Shown one piece after another: positions 8,569-15,883 of a DNA stretch of 25,687 bases. The stretch is taken from the NCBI GenBank assembly GCA_029865515.1, contig JAOUGQ010000008.1, forward strand, positions 1 to 25,687. Reading direction: 5' to 3'. The translations under genes were made by a program, and so were the position numbers. How positions within the stretch are numbered: the first letter of the stretch is position 1; each line of letters starts with the position of its first letter. The notes beneath the pieces were generated by a model. It did not search any database. It was not told the origin of the DNA and saw only the letters and a program-made list of their open reading frames with translations. The DNA is from Nitrospirota bacterium (GTDB taxonomy: Bacteria; Nitrospirota; Nitrospiria; Nitrospirales; UBA8639).

Positions 8569-8734
8569 CCCCAGACCTACCCCGCATGTCTTTATTCTGC
8601 TAAATCCCACCCCCGACGATCATTTCTTCTCACGTGAATGGATACACGATGCTTTCTCGCACCATGAATACCCGCATGGCTCTGGTACGATCAATGCGGC
8701 CTGCCATGCTCTCGCGAAAGAGGGAGGAGGAATG

Positions 8735-9022
8735 ATGAAATTCGTGATTCTAGGAAAAGATGGACCCGAGGGGGCACAAAAACGCCCGCTGTATCGACCA
8801 GCCCATCTTCAACGGCTGGAAGCATGGGCCCAACAAGGCAAAATAATCCTCGCCGGCCCCTTGACCGATAATACAGGGAGTCTAATCGTCGTCGAAGCCG
8901 AATCACTTGAGGAAGTCCAGGCGTTTGCAAAAGACGACCCCTATACCATTCATGGCATTTTCCAGGAAGTCACGATTCATCCTTTTTTACAGGTATTCCC
9001 CAAAACCAATGATTCCCCATGA
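8735..9022 (+). CDS. YciI-like family protein
   Basis: A 95-residue protein with the YciI (YCII) fold, a dimeric ferredoxin-like barrel found alone or in dehalogenase-like enzymes. Seen here are KFVILGKDGPEG at the N-terminus, RPAHLQRLEAW (the His is the conserved catalytic candidate), GKIILAGPLTD, and the C-terminal DDPYTIHGIFQEVTIHPF. The reaction is unknown for most family members. Two ATGs are adjacent (8732 and 8735). GGAGG ends only one base before the first and four before the second, so the second is preferred. It is convergent with the EVE-domain gene across 57 bases. Confidence 0.85.
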   Translation: MKFVILGKDGPEGAQKRPLYRPAHLQRLEAWAQQGKIILAGPLTDNTGSLIVVEAESLEEVQAFAKDDPYTIHGIFQEVTIHPFLQVFPKTNDSP

Positions 9023-9079
9023 CCCACCCCAAAAGGGAAAGGCGAATGAACGATAACCCTGGAGAAAAATCCTGAAAAG

Positions 9080-9574
9080 CTATCTTGGGGTTGACTGAGA
9101 GCTGTTTCCGTCCGGCACTAACCTTAACACCCGTTGCCATTCTTCCGGACGAACCGGTTGAATCGAGAGCCGTGAACCTTTACGAAGGAGTTCCATCTTT
9201 TCCAATCCCTTGATGGCTCGCAACTGTTCTAACGGCAGCGCCTGTGGAAACTTTTTCACCAATCGAACATCCACAAGAAACCAACGGGGCGAGTCTGGAG
9301 CACTGCGAGGATCGAAATATCGACTTGTCGAATCGAAGGCAAAAGAATCCGGGTAGGCAGCCTTCACCACTTGAATGATTCCCACAATAGCCGGAGGGTC
9401 CGCATTGCTATGATAAAAAAACCCCAAATCTCCGACCTTCATTGATTTGAGAAAATTTCGAGCCTGGTAATTACGAACGCCTTCCCAACATGTGGTCTGA
9501 CGAGGAGATTTGGCTAAATCATCAATGGAAAAAGTGGTCGGTTCCGATTTGAACAACCAATACTGGGCCATCAT
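9080..9574 (-). CDS. EVE domain-containing protein (thymocyte nuclear protein 1-like)
   Basis: A 164-residue, single-domain EVE protein with a PUA-like fold. The N-terminus has YWLFKSEPTTFSIDDL, then TCWEGVRNYQARNFLKSMKVGDLGFFYHSN, then a PPAIVGIIQVV strand, YFDPRS and PRWFLVDVRLV, all typical of the stand-alone bacterial EVE family. EVE domains bind modified bases; in restriction systems they read modified DNA, while the role of stand-alone bacterial forms is less certain and may involve RNA modification. The start is one of two adjacent ATGs (9574 or 9571), with no strong ribosome binding site. No nuclease or helicase is next to it, so a defence role is not supported by context. Confidence 0.9.
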   Translation of the reverse strand: MMAQYWLFKSEPTTFSIDDLAKSPRQTTCWEGVRNYQARNFLKSMKVGDLGFFYHSNADPPAIVGIIQVVKAAYPDSFAFDSTSRYFDPRSAPDSPRWFLVDVRLVKKFPQALPLEQLRAIKGLEKMELLRKGSRLSIQPVRPEEWQRVLRLVPDGNSSQSTPR

Positions 9575-9615
9575 TTTTCACTCGTCGTTTTCAGAAACAC
9601 AAATGACCAAAAGCC

Positions 9616-9644
9616 ATGACACTAAAATAATTGGGGATTATAAA
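9616..9644 (+). promoter_or_regulatory. Candidate sigma-70 promoter of the PGPGW protein gene
   Basis: ATGACA (9616-9621, 5 of 6) and TATAAA (9639-9644, 5 of 6) are separated by exactly 17 bases in the spacer between the divergent EVE and PGPGW genes. The predicted start near 9651 gives a leader of about 77 bases. This is one of the better promoter matches in the window but rests on sequence alone. Confidence 0.5.
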
Positions 9645-9727
9645 GTGAACATTTTTAAGAGTACAACCGAATATCGCCTCGCGAGACCAATGGCTTACTT
9701 TTCACTCCATGCGTCCGTTTTCCGTCC

Positions 9728-10168
9728 ATGATTGATCACGTGATCCAATTCGCCGAGTCGTTGGTGCCCAGGGAAGTCTGGATCAGCATGATCACCTTTT
9801 CCCTCCTCGCCTTCGTGGGAACCCTTATCGCCATCCCCGCGATTCTCATTCGCCTGCCGCAGGATTATTTTCAGAATCATGGCCACCGCAAATGGTTTGC
9901 CAATCACCACCCGGTAATTCGCACTATTGGGCTGATGGTGAAAAATGGCCTGGGGCTCATTTTCCTTGTAGCAGGAATCGCCATGCTGGTCTTACCCGGC
10001 CAAGGGCTCCTAACCATGTTACTGGGTATCTTGTTTCTGGATTTTCCCGGCAAGGACCGCCTTGAACAAAAACTCATCCGTCAACCCCATATCCTCAAAG
10101 CCGTCAATACCCTGCGAGAAAAAGCGGACAAACCGCCGTTTGTGTTCAACGAAAACACTCCGACCTAA
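9728..10168 (+). CDS. PGPGW-type transmembrane protein
   Basis: A 146-residue inner-membrane protein of unknown function. One membrane segment spans about residues 19-42, followed by a charged loop with LPQDYFQNHGHRKWF. A second hydrophobic stretch, about 66-106, probably crosses twice and carries VLPGQGLLTMLLGILFLDFPGK. This matches the PGPGW family hallmark, with Gln where the motif usually has Pro. The cytosolic tail holds the conserved-looking HILKAVNTLREKADKPPF. The ATG at 9728 has no clear Shine-Dalgarno sequence. Its stop codon lies inside the left arm of a terminator hairpin, so it is transcribed separately from cstA. Confidence 0.75.
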   Translation: MIDHVIQFAESLVPREVWISMITFSLLAFVGTLIAIPAILIRLPQDYFQNHGHRKWFANHHPVIRTIGLMVKNGLGLIFLVAGIAMLVLPGQGLLTMLLGILFLDFPGKDRLEQKLIRQPHILKAVNTLREKADKPPFVFNENTPT

Positions 10169-10196
10169 CCATAGGTCGGACTGACCATTTTTATTT
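10160..10196 (+). terminator. Rho-independent terminator overlapping the stop of the PGPGW gene
   Basis: A perfect 8-base stem (CCGACCTA at 10160-10167, TAGGTCGG at 10172-10179) with a 4-base loop is followed, after eight bases, by TTTTTATTT. The TAA stop (10166-10168) is within the stem and loop. The gap before the T-run is longer than ideal, so efficiency is uncertain. Confidence 0.6.
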
Positions 10197-10208
10197 AAAC
10201 ACCGCCCG

Positions 10209-10237
10209 TTTACACCCTTTGTCCCCATTGCTAGGAT
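10209..10237 (+). promoter_or_regulatory. Candidate sigma-70 promoter of cstA
   Basis: TTTACA (10209-10214, 5 of 6) and TAGGAT (10232-10237, 4 of 6) are 17 bases apart. The -10 ends only seven bases before the ATG at 10245, so the transcript would be leaderless or nearly so. The AGGA inside the -10 could instead act as a ribosome binding site on a longer transcript; the two readings exclude each other. Confidence 0.4.
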
Positions 10238-10244
10238 GGAACGC

Positions 10245-12194
10245 ATGTCACTGGGGAAAAAGATAGGTTGGTTGGGACTCGCCGGGTTCTGTGCAGTGGC
10301 ATTCGGCCATGTCGTCGGCGTTCTTCATCCTCAGGAAAAAGTGAACGGGCTGTGGCTGGTTGTCGCGGCGGCATGCTTCTATGTATTGGCCTACCGGTTC
10401 TATGGACGGTTTTTAGCTCAGCGAGTCATGAACCTGGATGACCGCCGTCGCACCCCCGCCCACCGACTGGAAGACGGCACCAATTTTTATCCTGCCAACA
10501 AATACATCCTCTTCGGCCATCATTTTGCGGCCATTGCCGGCGCGGGGCCACTGCTCGGCCCAGTGCTGGCGGCGCAATTTGGCTTTCTTCCGGGGTTTTT
10601 ATGGATTGTGATCGGAGCGGTCCTGGCAGGCGCCGTCCAGGATTTCATTATCCTTGTGGCCTCCATGCGACGGAACGGCAGGTCGCTTCCCGAAATCGCC
10701 CATGCCGAATTGGGCCCCATCACCGGCCTGGCCACCGCAATTGCAGTGCTGTTCATCGTGGTCGTCGCTCTAGCCGGGTTAGGGCTGGCCGTCGTGAACG
10801 CGCTCTATCAAAATGCCTGGGGCACGTTTACCATCGTTATGACCATTCCCATCGCCTTGCTCATGGGGTTGTACCTTCAAAGATTCCGCCAGGGACAAGT
10901 CGGTGAAATGACTCTCATCGGGTTAGGACTATTGGTGATGGCTATTATCTTTGGACGGACCGTGGCTCAATCAGATTGGGCGGAATGGTTTTTGTGGGAT
11001 CGCACCACGCTTACCTGGAGCCTCGCAGCCTATGGGTTTCTGGCGTCAGTTCTTCCCGTCTGGATATTATTAGTCCCTCGCGATTATCTCTCGACTTTTA
11101 TGAAATTAGGCGTGGTGGCGCTCCTGGCCATCGGCGTCATCGTGCTCGCGCCAACCATTGAAATGCCTCGCACCACCATCTTCGTAGCTGGAAACGGCCC
11201 GATCATTCCGGGAACACTGTTCCCGTTTCTCTTCATCACCATTGCCTGCGGAGCCATTTCCGGCTTTCACTCACTCGTCGCATCAGGAACCACGCCCAAG
11301 TTGATCAGTCAGGAATCTCAAGCCATTGTGGGCTACGGCGCCATGCTGTTGGAAAGCTTTGTGGGCGTGATTGCCCTCATCGCCGCATGCCTCCTCGTTC
11401 CCGGTGATTATCTCGCGATCAACACCAGACTACCGGCTGAAACATTGCAGACCATGGGGTTTCCAACCTTACACATTGAGGATCTCTCCCGCCTGGTGGA
11501 AGTGGATGTGTCAGGCCGTCCCGGAGGTGCCGTGTCATTAGCAGTCGGCATGGCCTCGATTTTTTCAGGCTTGCCGGGTATGTCCGGTCTCATGGCCTAC
11601 TGGTACCAATTCGCCCTTCTGTTCGAAGCCCTCTTCATTTTGACCACAATTGACGCAGGCACACGAGTCGCCCGCTATCTGGTGCAGGAATTAGCCGGAC
11701 GAGCCTACTCACCGCTCAAACAGATCAACTGGTGGCCTGGAGTGTTAGGCGCCAGCTTGTTCGTGGTTGGGGCGTGGGGATATCTTATTGGCACAGGAAC
11801 CATTTCAACTATCTGGCCCATGTTTGGAGCGGCTAACCAATTACTCGGCATGCTCGCGCTCTGTATTGCCACAACCGTGCTCATTAAAATGAACAAAACT
11901 TCCTACCTGTGGGTGACAATCATCCCCATGGTATTTGTTGGAATCATCACCCTGGCCGGATGCTATGAACTCTTTGTCTTATTTATCAGTCGTGCCGTCT
12001 CGGGCGACGATGCACAAACCCTGACCATGACCATCAATGCGGCACTCGTGGGACTGGTGGCCGTGCTGGCACTCATCGTCCTGGTGGACAGCGCCAGAAA
12101 GTGGTATGGCTATCTCGTGCACAAACAGCCCTTGAACAGCACCGAAGTCTTTGAAGGCGAAGGCATTCAACTTCCCGCAGGGCCGTGCTGTTAA
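10245..12194 (+). CDS. CstA-family carbon starvation transporter
   Basis: A polytopic inner-membrane protein of 649 residues, with around 16 hydrophobic segments, from the CstA family. E. coli members (CstA, BtsT) take up peptides or pyruvate by cation symport. Landmarks are NFYPANKYILFGHHFAAIAG then GPLLGP (about 81-106), GAVLAGAVQDFIILVASMRR, and a second core with ACGAISGFHSLVASGTTPK and SQESQAIVGYGAMLLES. E. coli homologs are about 700 residues, so this one is a little short at the C-terminus. The ATG at 10245 is preferred over 10236 because AGGA lies eight bases before it. yajQ starts 36 bases downstream and may share its transcript. The substrate cannot be told from sequence. Confidence 0.92.
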   Translation: MSLGKKIGWLGLAGFCAVAFGHVVGVLHPQEKVNGLWLVVAAACFYVLAYRFYGRFLAQRVMNLDDRRRTPAHRLEDGTNFYPANKYILFGHHFAAIAGAGPLLGPVLAAQFGFLPGFLWIVIGAVLAGAVQDFIILVASMRRNGRSLPEIAHAELGPITGLATAIAVLFIVVVALAGLGLAVVNALYQNAWGTFTIVMTIPIALLMGLYLQRFRQGQVGEMTLIGLGLLVMAIIFGRTVAQSDWAEWFLWDRTTLTWSLAAYGFLASVLPVWILLVPRDYLSTFMKLGVVALLAIGVIVLAPTIEMPRTTIFVAGNGPIIPGTLFPFLFITIACGAISGFHSLVASGTTPKLISQESQAIVGYGAMLLESFVGVIALIAACLLVPGDYLAINTRLPAETLQTMGFPTLHIEDLSRLVEVDVSGRPGGAVSLAVGMASIFSGLPGMSGLMAYWYQFALLFEALFILTTIDAGTRVARYLVQELAGRAYSPLKQINWWPGVLGASLFVVGAWGYLIGTGTISTIWPMFGAANQLLGMLALCIATTVLIKMNKTSYLWVTIIPMVFVGIITLAGCYELFVLFISRAVSGDDAQTLTMTINAALVGLVAVLALIVLVDSARKWYGYLVHKQPLNSTEVFEGEGIQLPAGPCC

Positions 12195-12230
12195 TTCCGC
12201 CACCTGCAACAACACAGAATAAGGAGGCCT

Positions 12231-12728
12231 ATGGCAGACAATTATTCCTTCGACGTAGTCTCTCGGATCGACATGCAGGAAATGAAAAACGTCGTGGATC
12301 AAACGTTGAAAGAAGTGGGGCAACGGTTTGATTTCAAAGGATCAAAAACCGAATTGACGTTAAAAGAGAAAGACAAGCAATTGGTGGTGATCTCGGATGA
12401 CGACTACAAACTCAACGCCGTCCTGGATATCCTCAAGGCCAAATGCGTCAAGCGCAATGTGTCGTTGAAGGGCCTGACGTACGGGAAAGTGGAAGAAGCG
12501 TTAGGCGGAACCGTCCGCCAAACCATCACCATTCAAAGCGGGCTTCCCGACGATAAAGCCAAAGCTATCACGAAATCGATTAAAGAGGCCAAATTCAAAG
12601 CCCAGGGGCAAATTCAAGGGGAACAAGTCAGGGTGCAAAGCAAAAGCAAAGACGAACTGCAGGCCGTCATGAAGCATCTCAAAGAGCAGGACTTTGGACT
12701 CGACCTTCAATTCGAAAACTACCGGTAG
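12231..12728 (+). CDS. yajQ: YajQ family nucleotide/cyclic di-GMP-binding protein
   Basis: A 165-residue cytosolic protein of the YajQ (DUF520) family, made of two ferredoxin-like halves. It begins ADNYSFDVVSRIDMQEMKNV, has RFDFKGSKTELTL near 32-44, VKRNVSLKGLTYGKVEEA in the middle, and the C-terminal QGQIQGEQVRVQSKSKDELQ then DFGLDLQFENYR, all characteristic. In Xanthomonas and Pseudomonas the homolog binds cyclic di-GMP and acts as a transcription cofactor; the E. coli protein binds nucleotides. A strong AAGGAGG lies six bases before the ATG. It follows cstA by 36 bases and ends three bases before the stop of the convergent lipoprotein gene. Confidence 0.95.
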   Translation: MADNYSFDVVSRIDMQEMKNVVDQTLKEVGQRFDFKGSKTELTLKEKDKQLVVISDDDYKLNAVLDILKAKCVKRNVSLKGLTYGKVEEALGGTVRQTITIQSGLPDDKAKAITKSIKEAKFKAQGQIQGEQVRVQSKSKDELQAVMKHLKEQDFGLDLQFENYR

Positions 12729-12731
12729 AAC

Positions 12732-13430
12732 TCAACCGTCCTGACGTCCACTTTGACAAACCGACCCTAAACGCTCCAGTCCCCGGTCCAGAGCGTGTTG
12801 ACCGGCCCTAGCTCTCACAATATCCCGTGCATCTGCCGGTGAAGGCCGGTTTGTCCCAATCGGCACGTCCAATTGTTCCACACTTTCGGTTCCCCACCCC
12901 GGTGCCCAATAGACCATTTTGAAATCCGATACACGAAGAATGCCAACTTCCGCCATCGCGAAATTTTCCATAACCGTTCCGCCCATTTGAGTCATCATCG
13001 TGGCTTCCCCGATTTTTTCAGGACCCACCTTTTCACGGCTGGAGAATACGACCACGATCAGATATGGAAGTGGTAAGCGTTGGACTTGGACTTTTAGATC
13101 TTGGGAAAAAGGCACTAGCCCGGATAACGGTGAAACCGTCACAACCTCCTGAAGAGAACACCGCTGCCTGAGAAATTCTTCAGTTCGTCGAGTAAGCATC
13201 TCAAGATACTTGGACAGTATCGCCGGCGCGGCATTCTGAGCCGTAGCATCTGAATGCACCATCAGCCCAATTTTGGGCACCCCAATCCACAGGCCATTCT
13301 CCGAATGAGGGTTCTTGTATTCAAAGGCCTCTTTTCCGACAAGATCGATCAAACGGGGAGTGGGTCCTTCTCCACACCCCGCCAGAATAAACCCCAAAAG
13401 ACACGTGAAGAATATTTTTGAAAGAGTCAC
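12732..13430 (-). CDS. Unrecognised lipoprotein, paralog of its upstream neighbour
   Basis: A 232-residue predicted lipoprotein. The signal peptide MTLSKIFFTCLLGFILAGC ends in a lipobox (LAGC, Cys19), and the next residues are Gly-Glu rather than Asp, so outer-membrane sorting is plausible. The body is not a family I recognise. A central strand LPYLIVVVFSSREKV and the following ENFAMAEVGILRVSDFKMVYW and LDVPIGTN line up with the neighbouring lipoprotein (PYLLVAVLSSSEREV; ENYARLELALLDAQTG; LVVPIESN), so the two are diverged tandem duplicates. It starts four bases after the neighbour's stop, so they are almost certainly co-transcribed. A partner role in envelope assembly is only a guess. Confidence 0.8.
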   Translation of the reverse strand: MTLSKIFFTCLLGFILAGCGEGPTPRLIDLVGKEAFEYKNPHSENGLWIGVPKIGLMVHSDATAQNAAPAILSKYLEMLTRRTEEFLRQRCSLQEVVTVSPLSGLVPFSQDLKVQVQRLPLPYLIVVVFSSREKVGPEKIGEATMMTQMGGTVMENFAMAEVGILRVSDFKMVYWAPGWGTESVEQLDVPIGTNRPSPADARDIVRARAGQHALDRGLERLGSVCQSGRQDG

Positions 13431-13434
13431 CAGA

Positions 13435-14202
13435 TTAAGTCGCCCGATTCATTCTCCATAATGTTTCTAAGTGCATTACCGCTTGGGCAATGGCATCCTG
13501 TCCGGAAACCCACCGAAGAGTCTCAAACGCCTCACCCTCTGAATTGGGATAAATGGGTGGTTGGGTCTGAGGCCTCCGGACAACGGGATATATATTTGAT
13601 TCAATCGGAACAACCAACCGTTCAAGCGTGGCCCACGCCTGACCATCCGTGGCGACCACCGGTTGACCTGTCTGGGCATCCAACAAGGCTAATTCCAGCC
13701 GCGCATAATTTTCCACACGGTATCCGGGCAGTCCGCCACCCCGCATGCCCGTCGGCTCCTGATAGCCGCCCAGCGGAAACCGATCAAATACCTCCCGCTC
13801 AGAACTGGACAAGACCGCTACGAGAAGATAGGGCACACCTTCCTCCTTTGCCAACTTGATAAATACCTCAGAAGATCCTTTGGGAGACATGTCCTCAGGG
13901 TACACGACCGAAGACAATTGAATCGGAAGCTGTTTTTCAAGTTCTGATTTTAGATGCTCGCCCAAATTTATCAGGGTTCCCTTTCGGAGCTCCGGGGCTG
14001 ATTTTTCAAACCCCGTGTCATTGAGTACAACCAATGCCCCCGTTACCTGATTAACCGGAATGGCAGTCGTGGAACCAATCTGCGCTTGAGGTGTTGGAGG
14101 GGAGAGATACGCCATCAACCGTTTGGGGGTATTATCAAACGAACAACCGGCAAAATGCAGGGGAAAAAGGAGAAGAGTGATGAGAGAAAGGTGACGCCAC
14201 AT
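13435..14202 (-). CDS. Unrecognised lipoprotein, first gene of a tandem pair
   Basis: A 255-residue predicted lipoprotein. The true start is the ATG at 14202, with GGAGG seven bases before it; a longer frame to 14289 lacks support. The signal peptide MWRHLSLITLLLFPLHFAGC ends in lipobox FAGC (Cys20), followed by Ser. The mature part has a region resembling an alpha/beta sandwich: GALVVLNDTGFEKSAPELR, a long helix with LGEHLKSELEKQLPIQL, then VPYLLVAVLSSSEREVFDRF, a glycine-rich loop, and ENYARLELALLDAQTGQPV. The last four blocks recur in the downstream gene. I do not recognise a named family. The divergent plus-strand lipoprotein gene starts 237 bases away. Confidence 0.8.
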   Translation of the reverse strand: MWRHLSLITLLLFPLHFAGCSFDNTPKRLMAYLSPPTPQAQIGSTTAIPVNQVTGALVVLNDTGFEKSAPELRKGTLINLGEHLKSELEKQLPIQLSSVVYPEDMSPKGSSEVFIKLAKEEGVPYLLVAVLSSSEREVFDRFPLGGYQEPTGMRGGGLPGYRVENYARLELALLDAQTGQPVVATDGQAWATLERLVVPIESNIYPVVRRPQTQPPIYPNSEGEAFETLRWVSGQDAIAQAVMHLETLWRMNRAT

Positions 14203-14289
14203 CGTGAAGCCTCCATTGGTGAGAGTGGAAGAGAAAGATGATAAATTGTCCTCCCGTGACTCCAGACAGGTCAAGGGACAGAAAACCAA

Positions 14290-14304
14290 TGGAGCAATGC
14301 TCCA
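14290..14304. promoter_or_regulatory. Perfect 15-bp palindrome between divergent lipoprotein genes
   Basis: TGGAGCAATGCTCCA is a perfect inverted repeat (7-1-7) in the 237-base spacer, 88 bases upstream of the minus-strand gene start and 136 bases upstream of the plus-strand one. Size and symmetry suit a homodimeric repressor or activator site. No regulator gene is adjacent. No T-run follows on either strand, so it is not a terminator. Confidence 0.35.
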
Positions 14305-14439
14305 AACAGCGTTTTTTCCTGCTCACCGTCATCCTGAAAAAAGGGCGAGAGGGTCCCTTTCTGTACCTCCCTCCCGTCTCCCTCCGGAAACCGTATGGTG
14401 ATATTGCTATCCTAAATGGCCTTAGGGTAGGGTAGCGCT

Positions 14440-15543
14440 GTGTGTTCGAATCCTTATTCCTCTTTTCCAATATTTTTGCTGTCGGTTTTCCTCCTTTTTC
14501 TCTCAGCCTGCGAGAAGATTTCCATTCCACGTCTAGGGTTTGAGTCCGAGTCGGAACCCCGCCTACCCCTGAACATTACCTACGCGTTTTCAGATAGTCT
14601 TCTTCAAAGCACGCACACAGTCAACGCCTGTGGACTGCCCTATTCCGTGCCGGTCGGCGACCTGATTGCGAAAACATTTATGAAAGTGGGAATGAAACGG
14701 TTTCAAACCGTCCAGGCAGAGCCTCCAGTCGGACAGGCAACAGGGGCACCGCCGGACGGGTATCGCATCGTGCTTACGTTGAACCAATTCGCTTTCGACC
14801 CCGTGACCCGTTCCGGCGAAGAGGATCGATTTCAAGCCTTTGTGGATATGCAAATGGAGGCGGTGTTTGAAAATCCTCAAGGCCTGGCCCTGGCCAAATC
14901 ACCGCTCATGTATCATCAAAAAGTCAACCTGTGGACGCCGGAATTATCCGGCCAATCTTCTTCCTGCGCAACGGCACAATTTGATGGAACCGTGGAAAAT
15001 GCCGCGGAGTCTCTGGCCAAGGATATGATCGGCGTGCTTCCCCGGCTCAACCAATCCGTGCAATCCGGATCTCCATCCCAATCGATGCCAGCCCCTGCGG
15101 GGAACATGCCGATTGCCACACCGCCGCCACCCCAACCCGTTCAAGTAGAAACGGGCCCATCGGTTCAATTTAGAACCAAATTAATTGATGCCAATCGCAA
15201 TTTAGTGTTGGAAGGTGGGGAAGCGCTGGTCCTGTTGATTGAAACCACCAATGTCAGTGGATCCACCCTTCCCTCCGCCTACGTGGAGCTACGCGGCACT
15301 CCGGTGTTAGTCGAGGCCTTTAAACGCGTGGCTCCCATGCCTGTGCCCATCGGGGAATTGAAAGCCGGCGAAAAACGAACTGCTGAAATCCGGGGACGCC
15401 TGGGTCCAGTCATAGAAAGCATGCAGGGAGAACTCATCATCGGTGTTATCCTATCCGAAGGTCTTCCTCCAGGAACCCACTCCATTCGGGTTGAAATTCA
15501 ACCAGGGCCGACCCCCAAAAAACCGACAAAGCCGACAAGGTAG
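14440..15543 (+). CDS. Unrecognised two-domain lipoprotein
   Basis: A 367-residue predicted lipoprotein with a GTG start. A hydrophobic signal (FPIFLLSVFLLFLSAC) ends in lipobox LSAC at Cys24. Residues about 40-205 form a compact domain with NITYAFSDSLLQST, GYRIVLTLNQFAFDP and AESLAKDMIGVLPRL, loosely like the LptE/YajG class of outer-membrane lipoproteins, though no assignment is safe. A Pro/Ser/Gln-rich linker (about 208-242) leads to a C-terminal beta-sandwich-like domain with LIDANRNLVLEGGEALVLLI, then ELKAGEKRTAEIRG, resembling CARDB/NEW3-type Ig-like domains. It ends in a Pro/Lys/Thr-rich tail. The ribosome binding site is weak (AGGG-like). It diverges from the tandem lipoprotein pair, and a shared pathway is inferred from position only. 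Confidence 0.75.
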   Translation: MCSNPYSSFPIFLLSVFLLFLSACEKISIPRLGFESESEPRLPLNITYAFSDSLLQSTHTVNACGLPYSVPVGDLIAKTFMKVGMKRFQTVQAEPPVGQATGAPPDGYRIVLTLNQFAFDPVTRSGEEDRFQAFVDMQMEAVFENPQGLALAKSPLMYHQKVNLWTPELSGQSSSCATAQFDGTVENAAESLAKDMIGVLPRLNQSVQSGSPSQSMPAPAGNMPIATPPPPQPVQVETGPSVQFRTKLIDANRNLVLEGGEALVLLIETTNVSGSTLPSAYVELRGTPVLVEAFKRVAPMPVPIGELKAGEKRTAEIRGRLGPVIESMQGELIIGVILSEGLPPGTHSIRVEIQPGPTPKKPTKPTR

Positions 15544-15744
15544 TTTTCACTTCAATTGCAGGGTTTCCCACCACTCCTTTTCTTCCGGTTGAAACTTTGA
15601 CAGCTGTGCATCTCGTAGTTTTGGTCAGAGAGTCTTGAGGCCAGGATAAAAGAAGTTCTGTGACTAAAAAGTATCTAACACCCATATTCCCCATAAAAGA
15701 TCATCAGAAATTGCTAAAGAAAGGATATATCAAAAGACCAAAAT

Positions 15745-15765
15745 GACTCGCGACCCCTTTTTCAG
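15745..15765 (+). repeat. Isolated copy of the vapBC-flanking motif
   Basis: This 21-base stretch, GACTCGCG then ACCCCTTTTTCAG, matches the 3' part of the tandem repeats at 16977-16997 and 17044-17063 with two differences. It lies upstream of vapB, while the others lie downstream of vapC, so the module is bracketed by direct copies in the same orientation. Confidence 0.5.
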
Positions 15766-15846
15766 AAACTAACAGATTCTGACCACTAGGCCCATCCGAA
15801 CTGACTCTACTTTCCTTTCACAGCGGATTATTTAATCAAATTGCCT

Positions 15847-15875
15847 TTGACATATACCCATATTCAATGATACAT
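15847..15875 (+). promoter_or_regulatory. Candidate vapBC promoter, leaderless type
   Basis: A perfect TTGACA (15847-15852) is followed after 17 bases by ATACAT (15870-15875), a weak -10. The hexamer ends eight bases before the vapB ATG and no Shine-Dalgarno sequence is present, so transcription may start at or next to the start codon. VapB or VapBC autorepression at this site would be usual for the family. Confidence 0.45.
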
Positions 15876-15883
15876 CTGTATGC

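Larger units (their letters stand above)
15544..15883. other. Intergenic region before vapB
   Basis: These 340 bases hold no convincing gene. Seen here are a copy of the motif GACTC(A/G)CGACCCC (15745-15765) that recurs twice beyond vapC, and the vapB promoter close to the right end. No clear terminator follows the upstream lipoprotein gene. The sequence is more AT-rich than the flanking genes. Confidence 0.5.

Noticed and set aside
9080..9574. EVE-domain gene as part of a modification-dependent defence system
   Set aside because: No nuclease, helicase or methyltransferase of a restriction type is adjacent. The stand-alone housekeeping-type EVE protein explains it.
13461..13859. Plus-strand open frame opposite the lipoprotein gene
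   Set aside because: It is antisense to a gene with a signal peptide, lipobox and ribosome binding site, and it has no coding features of its own.
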